Assembly: GCA_035578175.1 (NCBI GenBank)
Contig: JAQMRL010000002.1
Span: forward strand, 96,636,748 to 96,700,747
Source: Catonia carolina
Taxonomy: Eukaryota > Arthropoda > Insecta > Hemiptera > Achilidae
DNA length: 64,000 bases
Direction of reading: 5' to 3'
Of this stretch, positions 32,000-44,248 are shown piece by piece. Below the pieces are notes generated by a model. That model saw only the letters and a program-made list of their open reading frames with translations, was not told where the DNA came from and made no database searches. The number at the start of each line of letters is the position of its first letter. Within the stretch, counting starts at the first letter, position 1. Position numbers and translations under genes: made by a program.

Positions 32000-33349
32000 T
32001 TATTTTAAAAAGACCTAATCTATTTCTTTATGTTAAAGATTTTATTCCATCATAAGAAACCGTTTTATCTAAGATAAATAATTTCATCGCTACATTGTAC
32101 TACATAAGTTAGTGTGAATGGACACAAATCTTTACTAGAACATTCAATGGAGTTCGTTAATTTATGGCATCAGATGATTTCTAAACTAAGTTTTTCACCC
32201 AATTTATGTTACCGGAGAGTACAAAGCCAGTTTCTATTATTTTGTGATTCAATAGGCTAGTCCGAAAACCATGCCGTACCTAATCAAACTGAAAAAATAT
32301 ATAATTTAAATAAAAGTTGAGATTTTTTAAATTTCTTAATTTTAAATTTCGCAACTAGATCTAAAAATTGTTTTAAAACTGTGTGGCATAGGACAATCGA
32401 ATAGGAGAAAACAGCATACCACGCTTCCGGCAAATGTTTAAAAAATCTACTAAATCCTTTAAATGTTCTTTCAATTTAAAGGTTTTAAAAAAAAACTCAA
32501 ACAGTTTCTGCAAAAAACCATTTAATGATATTAATAATTTCGCTGAAATCAATATCTGAAAACTGTATTCAATAGTTTTTTTGGCGAGAGTTTGGAATTA
32601 TTAAACTTTCAAACCTCCCTCTAGCACTTACTCAACCCAAATAGTTGATAAATCACCAATATGTTGATCTTACTATAAATAAACTAAAAACCGGTTAACA
32701 CCAGACTATTGTAAACTTTTACATCCAATAATACATTACTGGATTTAGTAGTTTTGTACGTCCTTAATGTTATTTTACTTTGTGTTTTGTTTAAAAAACA
32801 TTTTCATAGAATAGGTGTCAAATCTGAGATTTTATACGAGCCAACAATGGAAGAAAATTTATTTGAATTTTACGGAAAAAGTAAAACTAATGTGTTTCTA
32901 AATATTTTCTAGTCTGTTAGCGATTCTTGATATTCTGAAAAACCGTAACAAAAAATTGAAATAAATTCTTCCCGTATTCACTAAAAGACGAAGGAAATAT
33001 GAAATAGAATTACAAAATAGAGATGCGAAGGATTTTTTTAGAATAGTAAGTGCAGTGGAAGGAATAAATCAATGTGAAAAACACCATTCAACCCTTACGA
33101 ATTTATATACAATGACAACATGAAACATTGCGATTTTAGAAAACGAAAAAACTTTGGTTAACATAAAGAAGGCGTGAATGTGTTTTTTTAACATAAACAA
33201 AATAGACAAATGACATCCACATAAAATAAAATGTAATATGAAAAAAAATAAAAGTCGTATTACAAATAGTAAATAAAAATATTTTCAAACCAGAAAGATA
33301 ATTTGTTAGCTCAGAAACAAATCAGTTCAAGTTCCTTATTTTTAATTAT
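32000..33349. other. AT-rich sequence, no gene seen
   Basis: No coding frame or repeat is recognised. Confidence 0.4.
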
Positions 33350-33351
33350 TA

Positions 33352-34305
33352 TAAGGTGATTCAAAAAGAGCGCCGGTTTTGATATATCAAATTAAGAGAT
33401 TTATTTTATTGAAAAACTGAAAATAAATACATCAACAAGTTCATCTTACCTTCCGATTTCATGTATGAAAAATGATGTCATGCATGTGTCCTCCTCTACT
33501 GCGCTGGCACCCATCAACTCTGTCCATGAAATTGGATATTACTGCACGACAAGTTTCGACTTCCATTTGCCCGATAACCCGTCGAATTTCCTCCTTCAAG
33601 TCATTGATGTTTTGGGGTTTATTGGCATACACCAATGACTTCAGATGACCCCAAAAATGAAAGTCACAAGGCGTCAAGTCTTACGACCTTGGTGGCCATT
33701 GATGGTCGGAATTACGAGAAATGATGCGATTCTGGAACCGTTCACGGAGCAACAACATTGTTTCTCGTGCAGCAACTGAATTTTATACGGGTGATATTGG
33801 AGATCGTACCGAAGAATTCTCCGTACAGAAGAACATCGTAAACCCAATTGTTGAGAACGGTGACGTATTGATTTTGCTGGGCTAACAGCGACACTGTCAC
33901 GAACCAACGCAACGTTTTGCTCAGTTCGGCCAGAACGATGACGTCCAGAACTTTTAAGGTTGACTGTTGAACCCGTCTCAAAAAACTTTTTCATGAGCCT
34001 GCGAACTGTTGATTCATTCGGTGCTTCATTACGTCCTAGAGTACCGCGAAGTCGCCTGACAGTAGCCGCATAACTCTCTCCACTCTGGTAAAATGTTTTG
34101 ACGATTAACACTCGTTGCGCAATAGTAAACTTCTCCATGGTTAGACAGAGACCGCGAAAGTATTACACTGCGAACAAGAGAAACTACAACTGAATCGTCA
34201 ATCGGAATGTTCTCCGAAATAGAAATGAGGTCAAACAATGTTGCCAACCGATAAACAAAAATTTACCAGCCGTTTAAAAACCGGCGCTGTTTTTGAATCA
34301 CCCTA
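33352..34305 (-). mobile_element. Tc1/mariner-superfamily element with core deleted
   Basis: Terminal inverted repeats begin TAAGGTGATTCAAAAAGAGC (33352) and, from the right end, TAGGGTGATTCAAAAACAGC (ending 34305). Both continue GCCGGTTTT. A TA dinucleotide flanks each end (33350-33351, 34306-34307). It is 954 bp long. Inside is a transposase whose catalytic middle has been removed, so this is a non-autonomous deletion derivative that a related transposase could still move. Confidence 0.82.
33459..34138 (-). pseudogene. Tc1/mariner-like transposase with internal deletion
   Basis: The N-terminal part begins MEKFTIAQRVLIVKTFYQSG and contains two helix-turn-helix segments (STVRRLMKKFFETGS; SIRHRSQQLGLRCSSVRRIL) and HPYKIQL. 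It then jumps, near 33750-33775, to the C-terminal part: LRERFQNRIISRNSD, DLTPCDFHFWGHLKSLVYAN and VISNFMDRVDGCQRSRGGHM. The missing segment would hold the first two catalytic aspartates; the third catalytic region near TPCDF remains. The deletion shifts the frame, and a stop sits before DLTP. The architecture (DUF4817-type N-terminus plus DDE domain) is common in insect transposons. Confidence 0.8.
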
Positions 34306-34354
34306 TATAACACGGTGTCACATGTCACTTCCTTCATCTAAAAACGCAAATATT

Positions 34355-34691
34355 ACAGAAAATGATAATGTATCTAGGTTTATGGCTAAATAAACGACTG
34401 AAGTGGAGCAGTCACATGAAATTTAAATGTCTGGAAGTACGAGTACATTATCATCTTGAACGCTATATCCGTTGTTATTACACTACGCCACTTACAATCA
34501 CACACATCGTCTCGGACTGTCAAAATATACATTGCACACGAACACTATTTACAATTAAAAATAATTTAAGAATGAATTTAGTAGGGACAGGAGCACCTAA
34601 GAACAAAAAAATTTTTTTGGACTTTCACAAAATTTCTTTTTTAACAAAGAACAAGAAGAAAGGAGAGATAGAAACACCAGATAAATTGTAG
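34355..34691 (+). pseudogene. Chimeric LINE relic
   Basis: An open frame starts MYLGLWLNKRLKWSSHMKF, the usual post-RT block of Jockey-like pol. It then passes directly to TITHIVSDCQNIHCTRTLF and NKKIFLDFHKISFL, which resembles the far C-terminal zinc-region end of I-like LINEs. The intervening pol sequence is gone. It is either an internal deletion or two abutting fragments. Confidence 0.5.
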
Positions 34692-34989
34692 ATATTCTGT
34701 AGCTACTGGATGAATGGAATAAACTTAATAAAAAAATGCAGTAAAAATTATTGTTCATAGATTATTTTTCTGCAATGAAATACAGACATTAAAAATATAG
34801 TACTGCATGCGATAAAAGGCGACTTTTATAGTTTATAGTTTTTCCAAACGTTGAACACACTATTTCACATAAAGGCATCTTGTGCGCTTTGTCGTCTTCA
34901 GCACGTTTATACAACATCTCCTTCTTACAGCGCACAGACGATACAATTATTACAACATTATAATTAAAAATTTATTAGATTATTTTTTA

Positions 34990-36760
34990 TTACTGCAATC
35001 TAGTCTAAAACTAATGAGCAATCATTTTTTCACCTAAATTTTGCGTTTCTCTACACACTACACTATTTTTTACTATAGCTTTACAGTAACTCACAGGATT
35101 TCTTTCTTTTGAGCCTGTGCACTACTTCAGTTTGCGATAAGTTGTGTAGCTTCAGTGTTTGCGTACAGATTGAGCTTTGATTCCTGTTTCTGTTCAGATT
35201 CATTTCATTCGAGGGGTGACTTTAATAAGTTCTTTATGAAGATCTGTGTTTCTGACCAACCATGGAGAATTGACAATGTTTTTTAATACTTTAATTTTAA
35301 ACTTCTGGATAACTTTGGTGTTATTCTGGCACAACCTGCAGATGTTTAATACCAAACACCCATACTGGTTACAGAATCTGTTTGTAGATTAGAAGCTTAT
35401 TATGGGTTGAGAGGGAGGAATTACTTCCAATTAATCAAACAATTTTACTTTATTTCAGTTCGAGCTCTTCTCTCTTTTTATGCAGGTGTTGTTTTCAGAG
35501 TAACTTTATATCTAACGTCATCCTAAGTATTTGGCTTCATTTGCAAAAAGTAGTACTCGGCCATTGATGAAGATCAAGACTTACACAGATTTCCTGTTCG
35601 TAAAACTAACGTGAACAAATTTGTGATAATTTATTCTGACTTTCCACTTTTTTGCCAATTTTTCTATTTCAATGGTTGCTACCTATAGTTTTTCGAAATT
35701 TCTTCATTGCTATTACACACTGATAAAACCGCTCTGTCTGCAGAAAATGTTGCAACAACTTTGTTTACAAAATTGGGAAGGTCAAAAGTATAAAGAAGTA
35801 AGTATAAAGTAGATACAAAAGACGACTGAGTACACTACCCTGCGTTACACCTGCTTTAGTTTCCTTAAGTTTGGAATAGGCTCTTTGCTTTACATCTTCC
35901 TTAATGTAACTTTCAAGTACGTCTGTGAATTGCCAAGAAAAACATTAGGCTTATGTTGTTTCTTCTTCTTATCTTCTCGTATTCTCGAGCCAAATCAAGG
36001 AAAATTGTGGCACGCACCTTTTTCTCTTCTAATGCTTTTTTAATAATAGTAGTTGTTCCATGAACCTGATCAATAGTTAAATGCTTTTCCCTAAATCCAA
36101 ACTGATGGTTCGGAATTAACTTCTTTATTTTAATTATCGGAAGCAGTCTCTTTGAAAGTAGCTTCTTAAATAAGTTATTGCCTATTTTTCTAGTGTGAGG
36201 GAGGTAGGTTTGTAACTCATTTGATGTTTTGTGTGGCTTTAAAATCTAATTCAATTCTGCAATCTTCCAGATGCTGGTTACATACCTAGAGTTTAAATCT
36301 GAACTTATGAGGATGGTGAGCTTTACTACTTTACCAAATGATTTATCTCTCGTATTATGAGCTCAAATTTAGAAGCTTTTTGTGTTTATATAATTTCTTG
36401 ATGGTTTAAGTTCAGAACCAGATTTAAGTGTTATTACTTCCGATATCTGTACGTAGGCTACACCTCTTCGTCGATTGTACATTCTTCATACATTTGGTTA
36501 GAAAGTAAATTCTAAACGTTTCGAATATCTTCGACATTTCTTTACGTGGTCCTTCGCAAAACTACCATCAGCTTTTTTATTTATGTATTTTCTAAAATTA
36601 ATGTTAAGGGATTTTTAATATTTTTAGTTGCCTTCAACAGTCGCTACTTTTCTCGTTTGTTAATTGCTTTAGGTAGTTATTCAATATTTTATCTTTCAGA
36701 AACTGTAACACTCTTCGAAGTTTCTGAGTAATATTTTTCAAATGACTTTTATCATGAGCG
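34990..36760 (-). pseudogene. Degraded Jockey-type LINE pol, about 1.7 kb
   Basis: Read from right to left: a pre-RT segment near 36540-36760 (FLKDKILNNYLKQLTNEKS), then near 36040-36180 RT motifs KLLSKRLLPIIKIKKLIPNH and QFGFREKHLTIDQVHGTT, and VRATIFLDLA. Near 35330-35420 a KLLIYKQIL...PVWVFGIK block, and near 35120 HRLKRKKS, close to the usual end. Order and spacing are those of a Jockey pol. It has many stops, frameshifts and small deletions, so it is old. Confidence 0.65.
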
Positions 36761-36769
36761 TCTCTAAAC

Positions 36770-39700
36770 TGCTACCATTTTTCCTCTATTATAACATATA
36801 TAAAAATAAGAGATTTTTTTCTACTAAATTAGAGTGAATACAATAGAGAAAAAACTCAAATGAAGTATTAATGTTGATTAACAGTGTACTGTTCAAAAAC
36901 TATCATTCTATTTTTGTTTCTTATCCTTATGTTTACTTATGTATAGTTTTAAGTGTCGAGTAAATTGAAACCAAACCAATAAATTTCGTTACAATACTAA
37001 GTACAGTATCTGTGTTTTATAAAATATGCAGACATGGAAATATTTCATCAGATATACTCATTTTTTAAATTTCAATTTAAAAACAAAATCAGGAAATAAA
37101 TGTGACAAATGTTACATGTTCCACAGTGTTCAATATCTGACTATGTGAAAACCCGTTCAAATTATACCTTATTACAACAACCTTGCCCTTAAAATTAATT
37201 TATAAAAAAAAAACGTTAATTTCTCCTTAATACCTTGAAACTTTTGTTAAATTTTAATTTCTTTTGAATATTAAAAACTTTTTGAGAAAATTAGCGGGAA
37301 AGATAAAAAGAAAATACTCTGTATAATAGGCAACTCTCAAGTTGCCTACTTATTCATGTTTAAGATGAGAGGAAAGAAAATTCTTATTGCTATTTCTGAA
37401 AGATACTATGCCGCGAATTTTCAAACTGATACTTTAATTTTAATTAATTTTTTATTTAGGAAATAAAAGTACAAGGTGTGTTACTTTCATATCAGAAACA
37501 CGGTCCCAAAAATTAAATAATATATTTGAATTCAGCAAAATATTTTAATAATGGAAATTAAATAAATTAGAATTAATAAATGAATTATAAAAATATTCAA
37601 ATCACTCATTTATATTTTAATGAAAAAAGTACAAAGATTATACGAATTGGGTATAAAGAAATTTCAATATTATGGAAATAGATTAGCTAAGAATGTGCTG
37701 GGTAATGGTTGTGCAACGGAAAGATTAATCTAGAAAAATGTACACATTAAATAAATATAAAAAAAATACATTATAAAAAAATATTGCATTGTTACTGGTT
37801 TATTGGGACTTCAATTTTAGTAAAATTGATTAAACCCGTATTTGTACTTATTTTGTAACAACTTATTCCATCTCTTTTTTGGTACGTTACAATACGGAAG
37901 CTACTTTACGTATTATTAAAATTTAATTTATAATCAAAAAAGTTAATTTCTCCTTCATTTATTCGGTTCAACAAACTGCTTTGAAACTATATTTGATTGT
38001 ATTGTATTATGATGCTCATAATGAATTATTTCGGATATTCATTATTGAAGTAAAGGTGATAGTTTTTGCAGTTGGATATTTACGAAATTAGTCGGGTTCG
38101 TCGATATATATTAGTTTTACTGCTTTATAATACATTTACGCTAAATGAAAGCAGACACATAACACATGTTTTAGTAGCATTTATAATATTCAATGCATTC
38201 AATATTTACATTTTCTATGTTCAGAGAATATTTTTTAAATTCGTGATCAATTTATTTTTTTAGGGTTCATTGATAATTTTCCTTTAAATAATTTGTTCCA
38301 GCTCCTCCATTACCATTTAAAGTTTTGCATTTGATTTTCTACCAAAAAAGGTAGCGTTATGAAAATAGCTACGTTTATGCTGTAATTGATACCTGGAAAA
38401 TAAATCATTCAGATTTTGACTAAATATTTCAGTGTTAAAAATGGTATTAACCCCTCAAAAAATACATATTTCAATACCTCCGCAATGAGGTAAATTCCTC
38501 GAAATAGGTAATATATTTTCAAACAGATACATACGAATTGTAAACGTTAAAAATTGGTATCATATATACGCCTAAAAGGTAACTAGAAAAGAGGAAATAC
38601 TCTGAAGGAATACATAAATTTTTATACATTCCTGAAGAGTTACACTCCTTAACAGTATCATAAAGATTCTCTCTAAGCAATGTTTTATAAAAATGAAGTA
38701 CTTAAATATTAATCACTTGGGACTTTGGGTAAGAATGGAGTTAACTGCTGTTGAGCAATAAATATTACATTTTAGTCTAACTAAAGAGCTACAGTTCTGC
38801 AAAATTGACATGTTCATAATCCAAGCAATACAAAAGAGTTTCTTTAATAAATCCTTTAGCTTTTACTAAACAAATAAGACGAAAGAAACAAATCCATTTT
38901 CTGCCTACTGTTCCTTTACCACTTCGATCATCTACATTTAATAACAAAAAAGGGTTACGAAAAACGGGTTTCCATAATCAGTATGCCTATTTTCTAAGCA
39001 ATTCCTAACAAAATTAAAGTGAATCGAACTGATATTCACAAAAGTGTACAGAGTGAAAAGAGGTAAAGTTATAATACACGGCATTGTATTGAAATTAAAC
39101 AAAATGCAATGATATAAAACAAACCCTGTGTATAACAGCGCTGGATCAATAGAGAATGCATTGTGTTTAAAGAAGTTCATTAATCGTTCCATTTACCAGT
39201 TTAAAACACGTCAATTACAACAGTTGAGATCCAAATAACAATAGGGATTAGTTAGTTGCTGTCTAAATTTAACTGGTGGGTACATTATTTGGATAATCAT
39301 TAGTGAAATTAGTCGGCTTCGTCGACTATCATGTTATTTTATTATATTGTTATTAACGTTCACTTGACGTAACTGTGGTAAAATAAAATGGCCAGGAAGT
39401 TAGTTAATGGGAGCTTTATTTATAAAAGAGTAATTGTTAATTTTTCTAGTCATCTTTGACTGTAAAATCATTCTTTATATAGTTTTAGTGCAGTCCTGCT
39501 TGTGACTTTCATTTTGAAATATTTTTTAAAATCTTGGTTTTAAAAACTTGTAAATGTGAAAATTTTTAAATATGACCATAAATGATACAGAGGCCAAGAG
39601 AAATGATCTTTCAATTAGAAAACAATTATTTCTTCAGTAAATTTAAAGTATAATTATCTAGTAAATTACTGATCTAATTGCAAAAAATTATAATGAATAA

Positions 39701-40300
39701 CATAATTATTGCATATAAATTATTTTTTTAGTGTACTTGTTCCATAAAATTTTAAATTCTCTTTTGTTATTGATTTTATCTTGTTCAGATTTTTATTATA
39801 CTCAAGTAAATACTCGAAGATTTTTCTGAAAGTGCCTTGCACAGCTTTAAGAAGTTTCAGGCTGTTTGATGGAGCCACAAAAAGTAAAATAACTCCAATC
39901 AATAGATGTATAGCTACAGCCAATGAAATAAATGGAGAGATAGATATGTTTCACAGAGATGGTAAAATTAAAGAAAAACTGTACAGGATACTGTGAAGGA
40001 AGGCTGTAAATACTGCGTGATTTTTATGTTATTTTATGTATTTTTATGTTATTTGTGTCTATGTGACGTATGTTAAGCTCGGCGGCTGACTGTTTTTTAG
40101 TGAAGAAAGAATGACTACGTTAAGTTATAATGGTGCGGTATACTGAGGTGATATTCTATTGCCGTTCTACTGTACCACCTCGCATCCTTGCGACCAGCCA
40201 TAGTAGTGAGTGGAGGCAACAGGGTGTAGGGGAGTTTGTGAGCCCCCCACCAAAAAAAAATAAATACGTATATGTTAAAAATATTTAATTTTGTTTATTA
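36770..40300. other. AT-rich, gene-poor stretch of 3.5 kb
   Basis: I see no coding frame with a known domain. Short repeated motifs occur: GTTAATTTCTCCTT near 37215 and 37940, and GAAATTAGTCGG followed by TTCGTCGA near 38088 and 39305. The segment 40085-40262, with an A-rich end (40249-40262), may be the 3' end of an unidentified retroposon. Confidence 0.4.
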
Positions 40301-40304
40301 GTAT

Positions 40305-41055
40305 TGTGACGCTTATCGCTAAGGTCCGTTTCGGGATCTAGGTAATTAAATAATTAATACACTAAAGTTTACAACTACAAATATTTATTACACTAAAAGA
40401 TTTACAAAATAAATAACAAACTAATTATAATGAAGTAATACAATAAATAACTTAATAATTTAATTAAAATAAATAATAAACAATAAATAACTTAATAATT
40501 TACTTAGCACTACTTACAATCAGTTTTATGGAATACACATACAAAATGAAACTGAATACACAAAAACTGAATTTAATACAGGTTCACAATAACTTTTCAC
40601 AATACACACACAAACAACGACAGTATTACAATCATTGACCAACACAATGCTCGGAACGTGACTGCACTACACCCGATAGCCACTCGTCAAAGATCAAACG
40701 AATACTAACTAACTGACCGCGCTCGGGGGTCTCTTTATATAGTCATTGAAAAATATAATTCTAGCAAAACAGAGAAATTCCATGCAAATAATAAAGTACA
40801 AAAAATAACCCTTTATAAATGAGTGCTAGAAAAATCTATTGTAAACAAGTCAACAATAGATCTTTTGTAAATAGAATAGGCCGATCTTTTCATAGATAGT
40901 TGCACAACAATAACCTTTTATAACTAGGTAAACTTTTATTGTTACTATTGTTCTATTGTAACTTTTTCACTTTATTATCTACACTTTACTATTTAATGAA
41001 CATTTTACCATTTTACTAGAAACTTCGCGAACCATGCTTCTTCCATATTGTCACA
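40305..41055 (+). repeat. Solo LTR (751 bp)
   Basis: It starts TGTGACGCTTATCGC and ends ATATTGTCACA, so the ends are TG...CA with a 6-bp inverted repeat TGTGAC/GTCACA, as in many Gypsy-type LTRs. The four flanking bases are GTAT on the left and GTGT on the right, a possible target duplication with one change. A TATA-like TTTATATAG lies at 40734-40742 and AATAAA follows near 40790, which suggests plus orientation. No internal retroviral-type sequence is adjacent. An older copy is at 13865. Confidence 0.65.
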
Positions 41056-41938
41056 GTGTTATTAGCATATTTATTATCTCTTTTTTAATTTATTCGCTAT
41101 CATTGAATTATTATTACTAAATTGTTATTTAATAATTATTATTATACAAAATTATAATTGAAAAATATTGGCACCACATTCCTCACAAAATTTCACGCCG
41201 AAATTGATCACTTGGTCGATTCACATTCCCGCCATTCCTCATTCATTCCTTCTCATTTACTAGTTGTGCTTTAAAAAAATGTACGGTTGTAAATAAAAAT
41301 AAAGTTGAAGCCAAAAAATGATTTGCTACTTCTTGTGCTATTTGTATTTTATGTTATTCTTGTTATACGCATTTACTATTTAATTTTACTTTCTTCTCTA
41401 ATTTTATTAAGTGTTTTTATTGTATGGGATGTATTTTTTTTAAATCTGTTTATTTTTCACGACGTTGAAATTAAATTAATTTTTGATGATTATTCAATTT
41501 ATTGTTTAGTTCCTGAGTAATATTAAAAGTTAAAAATCTGGTGTGAAACACTCACACAACGTGCTCATGTCAATGCACATAATTAAAAATATAACCTAAA
41601 ATTATTAATAAAAAATAAACAAAAAAAATACCTCAAAAACATAATCGAATTTTAATCATGAATTATAATCAAATGAAAATCAACCTCAGTTTGGTTCAAA
41701 ATGCGGGAAATCATTCTTTCACGCTAAACTGGGATCTGTAGAGAAAAATGCTCAAAATAAAAGTTTTAGATCTTTTAATTTACAAAAATCTGATTAAATT
41801 TTTTGTCGTAAAATGCATACTAAGGCTGATATCTTAAAAAAATGGTTTTTTAGTTTTACAGATTTTCTTTAAAAAAACCATAAAATCACTAATTTCCGCT
41901 AAACTAAGCGTTATACAAAACATGTAACACACAGTTTT
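41056..41938. other. No gene seen
   Basis: AT-rich. A motif near 41807-41850 (AATGCATACTAAGGCTGATA) recurs at 42060-42104 in altered form. Confidence 0.35.
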
Positions 41939-41939
41939 A

Positions 41940-41999
41940 CCCCAACGTCGTCGCTAATGACCTTGTAGTTGATGCGACGTTAAATAAAAAAAAACATGT
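41940..41999 (+). repeat. Orphan 3' tail of an I-type LINE
   Basis: CGTCGCTAATGACC, then AGTTGATGCGACGTT, then AAATAAAAAAAAA closely matches the 3' end of the minus-strand LINE at 6296-6350 read in element orientation. The stem-loop is kept (CGTCGC with GCGACG). No coding sequence precedes it. It is either a severely 5'-truncated LINE or the tail of a SINE that borrows the LINE 3' end. Confidence 0.65.
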
Positions 42000-42029
42000 T
42001 TGAAATAAATTTTGTAAGATATTAAATTC

Positions 42030-42520
42030 TCTGCAACTTTTATTATAATACATTTTTGCGCTAAATGCATATTATAGCTGCAATCTTAAAAGAAACTATT
42101 TTTTTACGAGAAAACAGCCGTGCTAAGAATTTCAGTAGATACGGCGCCTATTCTGTCTTGTAGAGCATAAAGAATGTAGTAAATGATGCGATTTTTAAAA
42201 ATCGTAAGAGCGATTTTGAGAAAATCGCAAAAAAGTGGAAAATGACGCGAATAAACTAATACTTCCAGTTGACCGATTTTGATGAAAATGTTCGTGTCGG
42301 GTCGGATAGTAGTATATAACTTTAGTTTGAAGTTTTAAGTTCATAGGATATTCCGTTCTTGAGATACTTTGTTCGCGCACACACACACAGACCAATCGCT
42401 GAAAATATCTTTTTTGAGTTCAGAGGGTCTGAAAACTTGTATATCCGGTGAAAATTCAATAAAGAAAAATCGACATAAAACAATACTTTCCTTGCTATAT
42501 TATATTTTATAGGCAACAGA
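42030..42520 (+). repeat. Interspersed repeat, copy 1
   Basis: It shares, in order, with the reverse complement of 47110-47700: GTAGAGCATAAA, GTAGTAAAT, TTGACCGATTTTGAT, a TTTAAGTT region, GGGTCTGAAAAC and GGTGAAAA, ending near CTTTCCTT. It has no coding potential. Class unknown; it could be a non-autonomous transposon. Confidence 0.65.
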
Positions 42521-42524
42521 AAGT

Positions 42525-43330
42525 AAAAATGAAATCAGACCTTATAAAATTAGTTTTGAAAATGAATCAAATTTTTAGTTTTAGGAGAGAAATTTTCGAA
42601 AAATTCTGATATAACTTCCCAGTAATGAATAATTGATTTATCATTTTTTACTGTATAGGAATGTGGTGGCCAATGCCTGTGCGATTGTGCACCACGTATC
42701 AACATAACGTTTGTAATGTAGGAGAAAAATATTAAAGTCCATTCCCTTCTCAGGGAACAAATAACCCAAAACATGGCCTCTAGAGATTGTTCTGTTGAGG
42801 TGTTGCTAGGATATCGACCTGACACGTAACACCAGTGCAATGTTTAGTGACGTCGCAAAAGTGAGAAGCATCGTATTTTCTTGTAACATTATGAAGAGGA
42901 AGAGTTTTACTCTAAAGCTCTTCAGGGTGTACACCTAGAAAAGTGAAATTTATGTAAGTGGTGCGTGAAATTTGTAAAGGCAGAGAAAATTACGGCTAGT
43001 GATATCTAACTTTTTGGGAGAGATTTCTACATTAGGCTTGCACAATGCTATCAGGAAAATGATTGAACTAAATTTCATAACATTTTCTGAGTGGATACGT
43101 TTCAGTCACACATCCATACTTTGTAGAACATTTCTCAGAACTGCCATATTTTTTAATATTATTCTTATTTAACAATTTACACGATTTAATTTCCATCTTG
43201 ATATAATTCTTTATGAGGGACATTACTCAAAAGGGAAATGTTTGTAATAGTATTTTAGTATATTATTTTACATAAAATAAGCCTATAATTTATTTTTATT
43301 GTCAACAAAAACTGCAAAATCAGTCCTTTT
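42525..43330. other. No gene seen
   Basis: A 96-codon minus-strand frame (42550-42840) has no recognisable domain and ordinary codon composition for the region; I do not call it a gene. Confidence 0.4.
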
Positions 43331-43334
43331 ATTC

Positions 43335-43509
43335 GACCGGCTCACTGGTGCAGTGGTCAGCGCAACGGGCTTCTCTTCAAGGAGTATAGGGTTTGGTTTT
43401 CGGTCAGGTTTTGCCTTCTCATCTGTATAAACCCTGTATCTGTATGCCCTTTATCGTTTAAATTTTGCAAAAGGTAAGACTTAGGTAGCCATCATCATCT
43501 AATAAAAAA
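43335..43509 (+). repeat. tRNA-derived SINE
   Basis: CTGGTGCAGTGGTCAGCGC matches an RNA polymerase III box A. About 35 bases later GGGTTTGGTTTTC matches box B, though degraded. Some 100 bases of unrelated body follow, ending in ATCATCATCT and an A-rich tail near 43500. This head-body-tail order is that of a SINE. Confidence 0.6.
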
Positions 43510-44208
43510 GATTAATAATTATTTATAAATTCCAATTAATTTTCAATCTAATTGGGATTAAGTAGGTACTGTTAAACGCTAGTATTCTGTGTTTCCTTTT
43601 GCACAAAAACAATTAATGAGCAGTGTCGGATGTGTACGTTTATTCGTCTCTTTTACATGAAATTTATAAGTCAATATCTATTTGTATTTTTTTTTAATAA
43701 TTGATTTAATATTACGTAACCAAGTAATTTAAAATCTTGCGTAGTAAGCAGACGGCTTAAAGTTTTATTACAAATTACATAATGAATTTTGAACTGAGAA
43801 ACTCTTCCTAAGAACTTAGTTCTGCATTAATTGAATCCGTATAATATAAATTGTATGCATTTTTTCAATCCTTAAAAAACATCGATGTAATGCTGTGTTA
43901 TTTATTCAGAAAACGCACAATACCCTTATATTTTGCAATAATTATAAGTATTAAATCTTTACTGAATAGTATAAAAGCCTTTAAAATTTTAATAAAATTT
44001 ACCCAGGCAATCCTACTAAATATTAATACTGGTTCTTTTGGTTATAAAATTAAAGTGAATAAATGCAGCAAAGTGAACAATTCCATTTGTTTTTGTTAGC
44101 TCGTGCCTAAACGGTGATTGATCACAAAACATTTTACAGAAAGTTACTCAAAACAAGCGGAATAACCTTCCGAAAGAGGAAAACTTGGTATTTTTTAAAA
44201 CTAAAATT

Positions 44209-44248
<40 letters not shown>

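Noticed and set aside
42550..42840. 96-codon minus-strand frame
   Set aside because: No domain, no upstream promoter signal, and it lies next to an interspersed repeat; length is compatible with chance.
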